Origin: Methylonatrum kenyense
GTDB lineage: Bacteria > Pseudomonadota > Gammaproteobacteria > Nitrococcales > Aquisalimonadaceae
NCBI RefSeq assembly: GCF_023195885.1
Contig: NZ_JALPKO010000011.1
Span: 1-64,000, forward strand
DNA: 64,000 bases
Direction: 5' to 3'
Shown: in pieces, positions 16,362 to 25,631 of the stretch
Layout of the letters: each line of letters opens with the position of its first letter
Position numbering within the stretch: position 1 is the first letter of the stretch
Notes under the pieces: model-generated
Told to the model about the DNA's origin: nothing
Seen by the model: only the letters and a program-made list of their open reading frames with translations
Databases searched by the model: none
Translations under genes and position numbers: made by a program

Positions 16362-18143
16362 TCAGTCGGCGCGCGGCACGCGCACGCTTTCCACCAGGTC
16401 CTGGATGTGGGCCGGCGGCGGCGCCGTCACCTTGGCGACGATGAAGGACACCGCCAGGTTCGCCAGGGCACCGATCACCCCGAAGCTGCCCGGGTTGATG
16501 CCGAACAGCCAGTAGTCGGCGTTATCCGGCAACAGCGCGAGCTGCGGGAAGAAGAACAGGCCCTTATAGGTGAAGATGTAGGCGCAGGTTACGATCAGAC
16601 CCGCCAGCATCCCGGCGATGGCACCTTCCCGGTTCATCTTCTTGTAGAAGATACCCAGCATCAGGGTCGGGAACAGACTGGCCGCTGCCAGACCGAACGC
16701 CAGGGCCACCACTTCCGCCGCAAAGCCTGGTGGATTGAGCCCCAGGTAACCGGCCAGCAGGATGGCCGCTGCCATACTGATACGGGCCGCCAGCATTTCC
16801 CCCTTCTCGGTAATATCCGGCCTGAACACGCCCTTCAGCAAGTCATGGGAAATCGCCGACGAAATCGCCAGCAGGAGGCCTGCCGCGGTGGACAACGCCG
16901 CGGCGATACCACCCGCCGCCACCAGTGCGATCACCCAGGTTGGCAGCCCGGCAATTTCCGGGTTGGCCAGCACGATGATGTCGCGGTCGAGGGTGGTCAG
17001 CTCGGAGCCTTCCCAACCCCACTCGTCCTGGGCCATCTGCGCGAACTCTTCATTGTCCGCATTGTAGTACTGGATCCGGCCGTCCTCGTTCTTGTCCTCG
17101 AAGCCAAGCAGACCGGTCTCGCCCCAGCGCTCCATCCAGGCCGGCTGATCCTCAAAGGCCAGGTGGGCCTCTTCCTGACCGATGTTGTCACGGTCCAGGA
17201 TCAGGGTATCCAGCAGGTTCCAGGTCGCCATGGCACCCACCGCCGGAGCCGTGGTGTACAGGATGGCGATGAAGAACAGCGCCCAGCCGGCGGATTTCCG
17301 CGCATCACGGATCTTCGGCACCGTGAAGAAGCGGATAATCACGTGCGGCAGACCCGCGGTGCCGATCATCAGCGAGATCGTCAGCAGGAACATGTTGAGC
17401 ATGCTCATGCCGCCGTCAGTGGCGGTGTACTGGGCGAAGCCGAGATCCACCAGCGTCTGGTCCAGAGCCGTCAGCAGGTGGGTATCAGATCCAGCCAGCG
17501 TGCCACCGAGACCGATCTGCGGGATCGGCATGCCGGTAATGGTGATGGCGATGAACACCGCCGGCACCGTGTAGGCAAAGATCATGACGCAGTACTGGGC
17601 AATCTGGGTGTAGGTAATGCCCTTCATGCCGCCGAACACGGCGTACAGGAACACCACGAACATGCCAGATACCAGACCAACGGTCAGCGGCACCTCCAGG
17701 ATGTTGGAGAAGGCGATACCGACGCCTCGCATCTGCCCGATAACGTAGGTGATCGAGATGACCAGCAAGCAGATCACCGCTACCACACGCGCCGTGGTCG
17801 AGTAGAACCGGTCACCGATGAACTCGGGCACCGTGAACTTGCCGAACTTGCGCAGGTACGGAGCCAGCAACAATGCCATCAGCACGTAGCCGCCGGTCCA
17901 GCCCATCAGGTACGCACCCCCGGTGAAGCCGAGGAATGCGATTAGGCCGGCCATGGAGATGAAGCTGGCCGCCGACATCCAGTCGGCCGCCGTGGCCATG
18001 CCGTTGGCGACAGGGTTGATGCCCTTGCCGGCGACATAGAACTCACTGGTACTGCTGGTGCGGGCCCAGATTGCGATCCCGATATAGAGCGCAAAGGTCA
18101 GGCCAACGACCAGCAAATTGATTATCTGTTGGGAGCCTTCCAT
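16362..18143 (-). CDS. Sodium:solute symporter, acetate-type (VC_2705 subfamily)
   Basis: This 593-residue member of the SSS family has about 13 membrane helices. Its N-terminal SSS signature is FYVAGKGINPVANGMATAAD. ActP-like members import acetate, propionate or similar acids with Na+. Around residues 325-405 it has a soluble insert containing DKNEDGRIQYY, which fits an EF-hand-like calcium loop. The partner gene for DUF4212 lies directly upstream (12-base gap), the usual pairing for the VC_2705 subfamily. The regulator genes further upstream complete the module. Confidence 0.9.
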   Translation of the reverse strand: MEGSQQIINLLVVGLTFALYIGIAIWARTSSTSEFYVAGKGINPVANGMATAADWMSAASFISMAGLIAFLGFTGGAYLMGWTGGYVLMALLLAPYLRKFGKFTVPEFIGDRFYSTTARVVAVICLLVISITYVIGQMRGVGIAFSNILEVPLTVGLVSGMFVVFLYAVFGGMKGITYTQIAQYCVMIFAYTVPAVFIAITITGMPIPQIGLGGTLAGSDTHLLTALDQTLVDLGFAQYTATDGGMSMLNMFLLTISLMIGTAGLPHVIIRFFTVPKIRDARKSAGWALFFIAILYTTAPAVGAMATWNLLDTLILDRDNIGQEEAHLAFEDQPAWMERWGETGLLGFEDKNEDGRIQYYNADNEEFAQMAQDEWGWEGSELTTLDRDIIVLANPEIAGLPTWVIALVAAGGIAAALSTAAGLLLAISSAISHDLLKGVFRPDITEKGEMLAARISMAAAILLAGYLGLNPPGFAAEVVALAFGLAAASLFPTLMLGIFYKKMNREGAIAGMLAGLIVTCAYIFTYKGLFFFPQLALLPDNADYWLFGINPGSFGVIGALANLAVSFIVAKVTAPPPAHIQDLVESVRVPRAD

Positions 18144-18155
18144 CGTCTTTTGTCC

Positions 18156-18431
18156 TCAGTCTTCGTAAACGTCGTATTCCCGGTCCAGCTTGTTCATGCG
18201 CCAGGCGTAATAAAAAATGATCACCAGGAAGGTGTAGATCGAGCCTTGCTGCGCGAACCAGAAGCCCAGGGGATACCCGCCAATGCTGAAGTTGTTGAGC
18301 GGCCCCGCGAAAATGATGCTCAGTCCCAGCCCAACGAAGGCCCAGACGAAAAGGCAACCGGCAATGATCTTCAGGTTTTTCTGCCAGTATTCGCCTCGGT
18401 CCTTTGTCGGCTGATTTCCAGAATCAGACAT
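18156..18431 (-). CDS. DUF4212 small symporter subunit
   Basis: This 91-residue protein has two membrane helices and the family block GYPLGFWFAQQGSIYTFLVI, followed by YYAWRMNKLDREY. DUF4212 proteins are encoded next to VC_2705-type sodium:solute symporters and are taken to be small accessory subunits. It lies 12 bases upstream of the symporter, in the same transcript. Length is normal for the family. Confidence 0.9.
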   Translation of the reverse strand: MSDSGNQPTKDRGEYWQKNLKIIAGCLFVWAFVGLGLSIIFAGPLNNFSIGGYPLGFWFAQQGSIYTFLVIIFYYAWRMNKLDREYDVYED

Positions 18432-18487
18432 TTATCAACTCTCCTCTCTTTCCCAGGACGAAGGGTTTTTGTGTGTTGCTGTTACGA

Positions 18488-20419
18488 TTACAACTGATAA
18501 TCCGATGCAAGCTTCGACTGTAATTTTCTCGCCTCCCGAAACGCCTCTTTCAAAATCTTTCGATCCAGTTCGTTCAATTGGTCCGGCGCCACATGGTTGC
18601 TGAGTTCCTCGCCGGCCTGACCCTGCTCCTGGTGCTGCCGCGTCCGCAACACCTGGATGTAGTGATAGGCGATGACCCAGGCCTCGACATCACCGCGCGA
18701 CAGCGCCCCGCACTCGGCCCCTTGCCATAGCCTGTCCACGGTATTCGTGGCCGGCAGGCCGTGGGCCAGTGAAAAGATTCTCGCCGCGTCGACGAATGGC
18801 GTCACCCCGTTGATTTTCAGATCAATCACGTTGCGCTGCTCGCCATGACTTCGGGTCACGAAGTCACGGATGATGCCGAGTGGCGGTCGATTTTTCAGCG
18901 CGTTCGCCGCCATCTGTTGTCTGAACCTGCTGTTGCGCCGGGTCAATTCCATCAGCTCCCGGCGCATCTCCTCGGCATCCTGCCCCGGGCCATGGATTAC
19001 CCGGAAATCGAAAAAGATTGCCGCCTTCAGCAGGTGTTCCGGCGTGCCCTGTTCAATCCAGCGCCGGAAGCGCTTCTGCCACTCCTCCCGTGACAGGCAG
19101 CATTCCGGGTTGCCCGCCATGATATTGCCCGGACACAGCGGATAGCCGCAGCGATCCAGGGCCTTGTTGATCCGTTCGGCCACCGGCAACAGCCGCCGCC
19201 GGATCGCATCGGCGTTGCCACCGGCGGGCACCTCGAACAGGATGCCATTATCCTGATCCGTCTTCAGTGTCTGCTCGCGCCGCCCCTCGCTGCCGAACGC
19301 CAGCCAGCAGAACCGGACGTCGCTCAGGTCCTCCTCGTTGTCCTGCATGCACAGCTCGATCACACGCTCGCAGATGTGGTCGTTCAGCAGCGTGATGATC
19401 TGCATGATCTGGCCGACCTTGATGCCCTGATCGATCATCTGTCCGACCAGCGCATGGATGTCCGCCTGCAACGGTACCAGCGCATCCACGGTCGTCGCCC
19501 GGCGGATCGTCCGGGTCAGATTGACCAGCCCGACCCGCTGCAGCGAGAACAGGTCACGCTCGGAGATCACGCCCCTGAGCCGGCCCTCATCCACCACGCA
19601 GACATGGTGAATCCGGTTCTGCGCCATCACCATCGCCGCCTCGAAGGCAAATGCGGTGGACGACAGTGTCACCGGATCAGGCGACATGACCTGCCCGATT
19701 TCCTGGTCCAGGTCGACCTCCGGCAGCGCGACCCGACGCAGCAGGTCATTCAGCGTGAACACCCCCACCGGTGCCGTCGACTGGTCGACTACCACCATAC
19801 TGCCGACGTGGGCGTCAGCCATGGCCTGCAATGCATTCCGGATGCTGCTCTCCGGCGCACAGGTAACCGGCGCCTTGCGCAGGCGCTCGCACAGCTGGAT
19901 GTCCAGCGAGGTATCGCCACCGGCCAGGCTTTTTATGCCAGCATTGTCCGCCTGCTCCAGAAGGCGGTCCAGCGTGTGCGACAGACGCCGGTTGCAGAAG
20001 GCATGAAACGCATCCGACGCCCGCAACAACTGCTGGAAATCGGCGCGATCCAGTTCCAGACAAACGGTATCTTCCTCTGCCTGGAACGCCCGCCGAAGAC
20101 TTCGGCCGCTGAGCAGCTCGCCAACCGGAAAGCATTCGCCCGGCAGCAGTTCAGAGTCTGCGGCCAGGCGCCGACCATCCTCCACCCTCGCGCCTGTCAC
20201 CCGCCCCGTACGAATGATGCAAAGGCTTTGTGCCGGCTTGCCATCGCGCGGACCGACCTGCGTTCCGGCGGCATACCGCTGCTCACGCACACGCTCGGCC
20301 AGCAGGGCAAGGTGCTCCGCACTCATTGCATCAAACGGGGGATACTGACGAAGAAACATCCTGATCGCTTCGCGATCCACATCCACCCGGGGGCCTTGCT
20401 TATCGTTATCCGCGCCCAT
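18488..20419 (-). CDS. cNMP-binding / CBS pair / DUF294 regulator
   Basis: This 643-residue cytoplasmic protein has, in order: a cyclic-nucleotide-binding-like domain (about 20-150), two CBS domains (about 175-300; motifs VGSMVVVDQSTAPVGVFTLN and IHHVCVVDEGRLRGVISERD), a DUF294 nucleotidyltransferase domain (GSEGRREQTLKTDQDNG, about 375-395) and the DUF294 C-terminal domain. CBS domains usually bind adenine nucleotides. The gene precedes the DUF4212/symporter pair and probably adjusts its activity or expression; that is inference from neighbourhood. Two small palindromes lie upstream of its start. Confidence 0.88.
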   Translation of the reverse strand: MGADNDKQGPRVDVDREAIRMFLRQYPPFDAMSAEHLALLAERVREQRYAAGTQVGPRDGKPAQSLCIIRTGRVTGARVEDGRRLAADSELLPGECFPVGELLSGRSLRRAFQAEEDTVCLELDRADFQQLLRASDAFHAFCNRRLSHTLDRLLEQADNAGIKSLAGGDTSLDIQLCERLRKAPVTCAPESSIRNALQAMADAHVGSMVVVDQSTAPVGVFTLNDLLRRVALPEVDLDQEIGQVMSPDPVTLSSTAFAFEAAMVMAQNRIHHVCVVDEGRLRGVISERDLFSLQRVGLVNLTRTIRRATTVDALVPLQADIHALVGQMIDQGIKVGQIMQIITLLNDHICERVIELCMQDNEEDLSDVRFCWLAFGSEGRREQTLKTDQDNGILFEVPAGGNADAIRRRLLPVAERINKALDRCGYPLCPGNIMAGNPECCLSREEWQKRFRRWIEQGTPEHLLKAAIFFDFRVIHGPGQDAEEMRRELMELTRRNSRFRQQMAANALKNRPPLGIIRDFVTRSHGEQRNVIDLKINGVTPFVDAARIFSLAHGLPATNTVDRLWQGAECGALSRGDVEAWVIAYHYIQVLRTRQHQEQGQAGEELSNHVAPDQLNELDRKILKEAFREARKLQSKLASDYQL

Positions 20420-20520
20420 GCTGCGCTATGTTCTCCCCACCATCACCGTCACTTGCAGGTGGCGTGCCAGTCAGCGCACGCCATGAATCAATGAATTGGC
20501 TACCCAGCCAGCGCCGAGAG

Positions 20521-20555
20521 GTTACGGATCGTAACAATTCGCTACCTGAGGTAAC
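20521..20555. promoter_or_regulatory. Pair of small palindromes upstream of the CBS/DUF294-symporter operon
   Basis: GTTAC-GGATC-GTAAC (20521-20535) is followed closely by a second inverted repeat, TACC-TGA-GGTA with GGTAAC. Both lie in the 173-base gap upstream of the minus-strand operon that starts at 20419. The spacing suits a dimeric repressor or activator. No known operator is recognised. Confidence 0.35.
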
Positions 20556-20592
20556 GTCCCGGTGGCAAACGCGGGGAGTGAGCAGTGCCTCC

Positions 20593-22728
20593 CTAGCCAC
20601 CAGCCCGACCCGCCTCTCCGGCACCGAACACGGCGGAGCGGTGCCGCAGCTCCGCCTCCATATGCGAATCCCGCATCACCTGACCCAGCGTGGTCTTGCC
20701 CTGCGCCTTCAAGCGGTCGATAAAACGCACCAGCAGCCGCGCGGTGGCCATGGCATCGCCCAGCGCCGTATGCCTGCCACTGATCGCGATACCGTAGCGA
20801 TCGCACAGCGCATCCAGTGAATGACTCTCCTCTTCGCCATCGAGCAGGGCGGACAACAGCAGGGTATCCAGTACCGGATTGTCGAAACTGACTCCGGCCT
20901 GACGTTGCCGCAAGCTGATGAACTTCATGTCGAAGGCGGCGTTATGCGCCACCAGCACCGCATCACCGGCAAAGGCGTGGAATTCGGGCAGCACCTCGGT
21001 GATTGCCGGCTTGTTCGCCACATCCTGGTCGGTGATACCGTGGAATCGAATCGAACCGGCGGGGATCGGTCGCCCCGGATTGACCAACCGGTCAAAGGTC
21101 TCGCCGGTCAGGACGCGTCCGTTGACCACGCGGACACCGGCAATCGCGATGATCTCGTCGCCCTGCTCCGGGTTCAGGCCAGTCATCTCGCAGTCAAACA
21201 CCACGAAACTCAGCTCCGTCAGCTGCTTGCCGGACAGGGCGTCGCGCTCACGAAAATCCTGCAGCAATCCGAAATCGTAGAACTCCGGCCGCGCCGGCAG
21301 CCGCTCCTCATCCATGAACTGCGGCCGACGCGAATCCATCAGCGGCAGGCGCAACAGCGCGTGTCCCTCCCGGCTCGAGGGCTGGCTCCAGGGTTCACAG
21401 CCGTGCCGCTCCAACGTATCGCCAAGGCTCTGACCGCCCGGCTCACCGTAGCCGCAAGGCAGTTCGAACCACTGATTGAGGACGCTGCTGGGTAGCATAT
21501 TGCCAGCCCAGCTGATGTCCAGGTAGACCCGTCGATCACCCAGCAGGGATTCGATCTCGAACAGTTCGGCACCGGTGTGGTCGTGCAACTGCCGCAACAG
21601 GCAATCCAGCGCCAGCATCAGGGACAGGCTGTCGCCGTGAACCCATAACGGCGAGCCGGCCAGCTTCACATGCACGGTGGGCAGGTCCGACAGCCTGTGT
21701 TCCAGGCAATTGACCAGGTCGCCGACAAACACGTCTGCCATCGGCCAACGGCTCATGTTGTAGCCGTGGATACGCTTGGCCAGTTCGTCGATGGCCTCAC
21801 TCAGGCGCTCACTCTCCTTGTTGATCACCTGGTCAAACGATGCCTGCTCCTCCGCAGACATGTCCGGATAGGCCATCCGGGTCTCCGCTGCCGCCCGAAG
21901 ATTGCCCACCATGCCGCGCATGTCCCGGGTCAGCACCCGACGGACATGGTCAATCTGCGCCATGCGGCCCAGGTCCGCGGAAATGTCCACCAGGGTCACC
22001 AGGTAGCCGGTCACCGCACCATCGTGCTCCTGCATCAGGGCCATGCGCCCATGAAACATGCGCTCGGAGTCGACGCTGGTGCAGACGAACGGCGCCGAGA
22101 ACTCCACGGGCTCGTCATCCTGCCGCCGGTGGCGCCATTCCAGTCGCTCCATGGTGTGCTGCAGCGGTGCCTCGGACAGCACGCCGTGCAATGGCCGGCC
22201 CAGGCCGATGGCTTCCGGCTGGCCGAGGATCGCCACCGCCGCCCGGTTGTAGAGCATGATCTGGTGCTGCCGGTTACAGACCAGCACCCCCTCGGTAAGC
22301 CCCTGCAGAATCACCTCAAGCCACGCCTTCTGCTCGGAGAGCTCGGCCGTAGCCGACTGCGTTGCCTTGTGCGTCTCGCGCCGGGACAGCCGCAGCGCGT
22401 CGGCCAGCGCGGTGACAGCCGGTGCCAGCTCCGCCAGCGCATGGCGCTGGGGCAGGCTCAGTTCCTGCTCCACGTTGCGGGATTCGAGCAACGCGTTGAT
22501 CCCGCGCGCCAGCTTGCGACCGGGGCGCATCACCAGTCGCTCCATGGTCCACCAGCAGAACAGGCCGCAAGCAGCCAGCAATAGGATCGCGAGGGTGAGG
22601 ACAACTCCCGGCCCGGCTCCATCACCGACCTCGTTGGCAATCACGTAACGCACGGCGATCACGAGAACGGCAATCGCAAGCACGGTCTGGAGCGTGCAAA
22701 GAACGATTGTCAGGTTGCGCGCCCGCAT
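20593..22728 (-). CDS. PAS/degenerate sensor kinase fused to DEDDh 3'-5' exonuclease
   Basis: This 711-residue protein has two N-terminal membrane helices, a PAS domain (about 135-245), and a region shaped like a histidine kinase. Where the phospho-accepting His box should be it reads RRVLTRDMRGMVGNL, with Asp in place of His, and the ATP-binding boxes are weak. From about residue 510 a DnaQ-type exonuclease follows with VFDCEMTGL, VAHNAAFDMKF and HTALGDA, giving the full DEDDh set. Proteins of this kind lie next to CBS/DUF294 and DUF4212/symporter genes in Pseudomonas. Its substrate is unknown. Confidence 0.85.
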   Translation of the reverse strand: MRARNLTIVLCTLQTVLAIAVLVIAVRYVIANEVGDGAGPGVVLTLAILLLAACGLFCWWTMERLVMRPGRKLARGINALLESRNVEQELSLPQRHALAELAPAVTALADALRLSRRETHKATQSATAELSEQKAWLEVILQGLTEGVLVCNRQHQIMLYNRAAVAILGQPEAIGLGRPLHGVLSEAPLQHTMERLEWRHRRQDDEPVEFSAPFVCTSVDSERMFHGRMALMQEHDGAVTGYLVTLVDISADLGRMAQIDHVRRVLTRDMRGMVGNLRAAAETRMAYPDMSAEEQASFDQVINKESERLSEAIDELAKRIHGYNMSRWPMADVFVGDLVNCLEHRLSDLPTVHVKLAGSPLWVHGDSLSLMLALDCLLRQLHDHTGAELFEIESLLGDRRVYLDISWAGNMLPSSVLNQWFELPCGYGEPGGQSLGDTLERHGCEPWSQPSSREGHALLRLPLMDSRRPQFMDEERLPARPEFYDFGLLQDFRERDALSGKQLTELSFVVFDCEMTGLNPEQGDEIIAIAGVRVVNGRVLTGETFDRLVNPGRPIPAGSIRFHGITDQDVANKPAITEVLPEFHAFAGDAVLVAHNAAFDMKFISLRQRQAGVSFDNPVLDTLLLSALLDGEEESHSLDALCDRYGIAISGRHTALGDAMATARLLVRFIDRLKAQGKTTLGQVMRDSHMEAELRHRSAVFGAGEAGRAGG

Positions 22729-23039
22729 CAGCGTTTGCCACCGAGACCGCTGGCGCCTGCGAGGCCATGTCGGTCAGGCCATCTCCGGGACACGGGACTG
22801 GCAGTCGATGTCATCCTCTCCCCCGGGGCACCGCGATGGGCGCCTCTGTTATATCGCGCTACAGCCCGAACGTAGCACACCACGGGACCCGCAATCAGAA
22901 CCGCTTGATCCGCCGAACCCGACCGCCTAGCCTGATCGGGCTTGGGGCGTCGCTGACCCATTCCCGTGCCTGGGTCAGAAACTGGTTCGTCATCTGGCAA
23001 GACCTGGAAATGATTTAACTCACCGGAGAACGAACGCAC
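22729..23039. other. 311-base divergent intergenic region
   Basis: There is no gene here. It should hold the promoters of the exonuclease fusion (minus) and the small membrane protein pair (plus). A perfect 8-base inverted repeat CTGACCCA/TGGGTCAG with a 10-base loop lies at 22953-22978, and a CGGAGAA ribosome site precedes the plus-strand ATG. No clear sigma-70 pair was found. Confidence 0.5.
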
Positions 23040-23288
23040 ATGAGTGACCAGCCGCAACGCCAGGTGCTGCCACCTGATCCGATGCTGCGCATGCTGATGA
23101 AGATAGGCCTGCCCATCGGCGCGGTCAGCCTGATATGCCTCTGGCTTGCCTACTTCCTGAACAACCAGGCCCTGCTGACCGTGTTCTTCGTCACCGCACT
23201 GGTGGCCTTCGGTATCGGTCTGGTCTACAACGCGCGCCTGGTGCTGGTCATGCTGCGGCGCAAACGCGAAGAGCAGAACTCCCGATAA
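23040..23288 (+). CDS. Small two-helix membrane protein, unknown
   Basis: This 82-residue protein has two membrane helices (about 22-40 and 45-68) and a basic C-terminal tail (RRKREEQNSR). The family is not recognised. CGGAGAA lies ten bases before the ATG. The next gene starts on the base after its stop, so the two are almost certainly co-translated. Confidence 0.75.
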   Translation: MSDQPQRQVLPPDPMLRMLMKIGLPIGAVSLICLWLAYFLNNQALLTVFFVTALVAFGIGLVYNARLVLVMLRRKREEQNSR

Positions 23289-23660
23289 ATGCCTCAACGA
23301 CAGCACGATGACCTGACCACAGGCCAATGGCTGCTCGCCTTCTGGTTTGCGCACTGGCACCTGGCAAGGATGCCGGCGGAGACGGAACAGGATCGACTGC
23401 GCCGGGCTGCCTGGTGCCGCGATTACTGCAACCGTTTCGCCGCCCGCTGGTTCGTGCTCGCCATCGTTTTGATCTTCGTCCAGAACTCGCCGCTGGGCTT
23501 TGTCTTCGTAATTGGTGGCGTGCCTGTGCTGCTGCCACTCTTTCTGCTCACCTTCTGCGTCGCCATCGGCCACCTGGTCTGGCAGCTCCTGGCGCAAAAG
23601 AAGGCGGGCCCACCGGAGATCGATCCACCCCAGGACTGGGATGACGACGATCCGCGCTGA
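23289..23660 (+). CDS. Hypothetical membrane protein
   Basis: This 123-residue protein has two membrane helices (about 52-68 and 73-100), a basic amphipathic N-terminus and an acidic tail (PPQDWDDDDPR). Family not recognised. It starts directly after the stop of the 82-residue membrane protein, which suggests that they act as a pair in the inner membrane. Confidence 0.72.
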   Translation: MPQRQHDDLTTGQWLLAFWFAHWHLARMPAETEQDRLRRAAWCRDYCNRFAARWFVLAIVLIFVQNSPLGFVFVIGGVPVLLPLFLLTFCVAIGHLVWQLLAQKKAGPPEIDPPQDWDDDDPR

Positions 23661-23883
23661 CCAGTCCGAGTCACCGGATCGTCAGGCACTTTCCCGCAGA
23701 CCCACGGGACTATGACGTGCCGTTGCTGCCCATCCCCTTACTCACCGGAAACCCGGCCCCGGCCACGCTATTGCCAGGTTCTGAAGATGGGCATGGATCA
23801 CGTTTCTGCCCTTTCACCCTTGCAACTGACCGAGCGGCATCTGACCCTCTCGCCCTGCACCAATCACAATGGAGAAAGCAACG

Positions 23884-24534
23884 ATGAAACCTTTGACCGG
23901 TTACTGCAGTGCCTTGGCGTTGGCCGCTGTCCTCACTACCGGATCTGCCCACGCCCACAATCACGTTCAGACGGGCACCAGCAGCTGGGACGGTCCTTAT
24001 GTGGGTGTCACGCTGGGTTACACCGACTTCACGATGGAATTCCGCGGCCGGGACGACTTCGGCTCCGTGCGTTCCGATTTTGGCGGCAGCGGCGCCAACT
24101 ACGGCATTCTGGCCGGATGGGGGTTCACGCACGGACAGGGTTATCTCGCCTTTGAAGCGAATTTCGGCTCCAGTGCGGCGGATTCAACGATGAGCGTCGA
24201 CGGTGATCGCATCAAGATCGATCAGGAAGAAAGCTATGGGTTGAGCATGCTTGGGGGCGGCTTCGTTGCGGATTGGCTGTTGCTTTATGGTCGCCTTGGC
24301 TGGCAGCGCACAAACTATGAGGCCTCCGTTTCCGGCGCGGGTTCCGACGACGAGGACTTCGATGGCGTGCGCGCCGGCCTTGGCGCCGACATGAGATACA
24401 ACGATAACTTGAGCTTGCGCATTGAGTACAACCGAATCTATTACAGTTCCGAGCGTTTCCGCGCCGGAAATGCCCGAACATCCTTCGAACCCGAAGAAGC
24501 CCGCTTCGAGCTTTCGGCAATCATGCGCTTCTAA
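23884..24534 (+). CDS. Outer-membrane beta-barrel protein (OmpA/opacity-like)
   Basis: This 216-residue protein has a signal peptide ending at SAHA and then alternating strands such as GPYVGVTLGYTDFTMEF, LLLYGRLGW and LSLRIEYNRIYY, and ends in Phe (SAIMRF), as barrel proteins do for assembly by BamA. It looks like an eight-stranded barrel. Ligand unknown. The ATG at 23884 is preferred over 23869 because GGAG lies upstream and the signal peptide is then compact. A 12-base hairpin follows the stop. Confidence 0.85.
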   Translation: MKPLTGYCSALALAAVLTTGSAHAHNHVQTGTSSWDGPYVGVTLGYTDFTMEFRGRDDFGSVRSDFGGSGANYGILAGWGFTHGQGYLAFEANFGSSAADSTMSVDGDRIKIDQEESYGLSMLGGGFVADWLLLYGRLGWQRTNYEASVSGAGSDDEDFDGVRAGLGADMRYNDNLSLRIEYNRIYYSSERFRAGNARTSFEPEEARFELSAIMRF

Positions 24535-24544
24535 GCCCCTTGTT

Positions 24545-24573
24545 GCTGACCCGCCGTCCAGCGGCGGGTCAGC
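24545..24573. terminator. Hairpin between convergent genes
   Basis: GCTGACCCGCCG-TCCAG-CGGCGGGTCAGC is a perfect 12-base stem with a 5-base loop, between the barrel protein (plus) and the hydrolase (minus). The T-runs on either side are weak. It is probably a shared terminator. Confidence 0.7.
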
Positions 24574-24582
24574 CCTGATTGC

Positions 24583-25593
24583 CTACTCCTCGAGATCCGC
24601 CTGGAATAACCCGTCCAGCGCTTCCAGGTACTGCTCCGGCGCCTCGATGTGGGGCATGTGCCCGATGCCTTCGAACAGGATCAGTTCGCCGTCCTGGAGT
24701 CGCTCCAGTGCGCGATCACCCAGCGTCGTGTAGTCGCCCATCCTTTCGCCGAGTTCGTCGTCCACCAGCGGACGGCCGATGGCGGTTCGGTCACGGTCAC
24801 CGATCAGCAAGGTCACCGGCATCTCCAGCTGGTCGAACTGGTAAAGCACCGGCTGCGTCATCACCATGTCCGCGGTCCGCGCCTGGGCCCATGCCACGCG
24901 GTCGCGTTCATCCGACTCATAGGTGGCAGCCAACATCCGCGCCCAGCGGTCGTAATTGCTGTTCCAGTTGCCGTCGTAGTAATAGGTCTTCTGGTACTCG
25001 CGGATACTCTCGTAGTCCTTTTCCATTTCCGACTCGAAGATCTGGTCGACACTCCGGTAGGGCACGCCCATGGCGCGCCAGTCCTCGAGACCAATGGGGT
25101 TCAACATAGCCAGGTGCTCGACCCGGTCCGGGTACTGCAGTGCAAAGCGCGTCGCCAGCATGCCACCCATGGAATGTCCCAGCAGCTTGACCTGCTCGAC
25201 ATCCAGCGCATCCAGCAACTTCCGCGTGTTATCGGCAAGCTGGGCGAATGTGTACTGATATGCTTCCGGTTTGCTGCTCTTGCAGAAGCCGATCTGGTCC
25301 GGAACGACGACGCGATAACCACGGGCGGCCAGATGATCGATCGTCTGATGCCAGTAGGCACCACAGAAGTTCTTGCCGTGCAGGAGCACGACGGTTGCGG
25401 CCGGTTCCTGCTCCGGTTGCACGTCCATAAAGGCCATCGACACGGGTTCGCGCTGGCTGGTGAACTCGAATTCGGACACCGGATGCGGATAGGTGAAACG
25501 CTCCAGGTCCGGCCCGTAATCCGGCGCCCCGGCGTGGCCGTTGCTGCCAAGAGAAACGGCAATGAAGGCGAAAACCGCGGTGATGACACGCAT
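24583..25593 (-). CDS. Exported alpha/beta-hydrolase
   Basis: This 336-residue protein has a signal peptide (MRVITAVFAFIAVSLGSNGHAG). The oxyanion region VVLLHGKNFCGAYW, the nucleophile elbow KLLGHSMGGMLATR (catalytic Ser near residue 145), the acid region LIGDRDRTAIG and the late His in GIGHMPHIEAPEQ complete the triad. It resembles periplasmic epoxide hydrolase/esterase-like enzymes; substrate unknown. The start at 25593 has AGGAG upstream. It is divergent from the YigZ-family gene with 38 bases between. Confidence 0.87.
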   Translation of the reverse strand: MRVITAVFAFIAVSLGSNGHAGAPDYGPDLERFTYPHPVSEFEFTSQREPVSMAFMDVQPEQEPAATVVLLHGKNFCGAYWHQTIDHLAARGYRVVVPDQIGFCKSSKPEAYQYTFAQLADNTRKLLDALDVEQVKLLGHSMGGMLATRFALQYPDRVEHLAMLNPIGLEDWRAMGVPYRSVDQIFESEMEKDYESIREYQKTYYYDGNWNSNYDRWARMLAATYESDERDRVAWAQARTADMVMTQPVLYQFDQLEMPVTLLIGDRDRTAIGRPLVDDELGERMGDYTTLGDRALERLQDGELILFEGIGHMPHIEAPEQYLEALDGLFQADLEE

Positions 25594-25631
25594 GATCGGG
25601 AAACTCCTGGTGAGCAATCACACTTGATGAA

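Noticed and set aside
16080-17945. A 621-codon open frame on the plus strand opposite the symporter gene
   Set aside because: It is antisense to a clear SSS-family gene, has His/Arg/Gln-rich composition typical of shadow frames in GC-rich DNA, and no recognisable domain.
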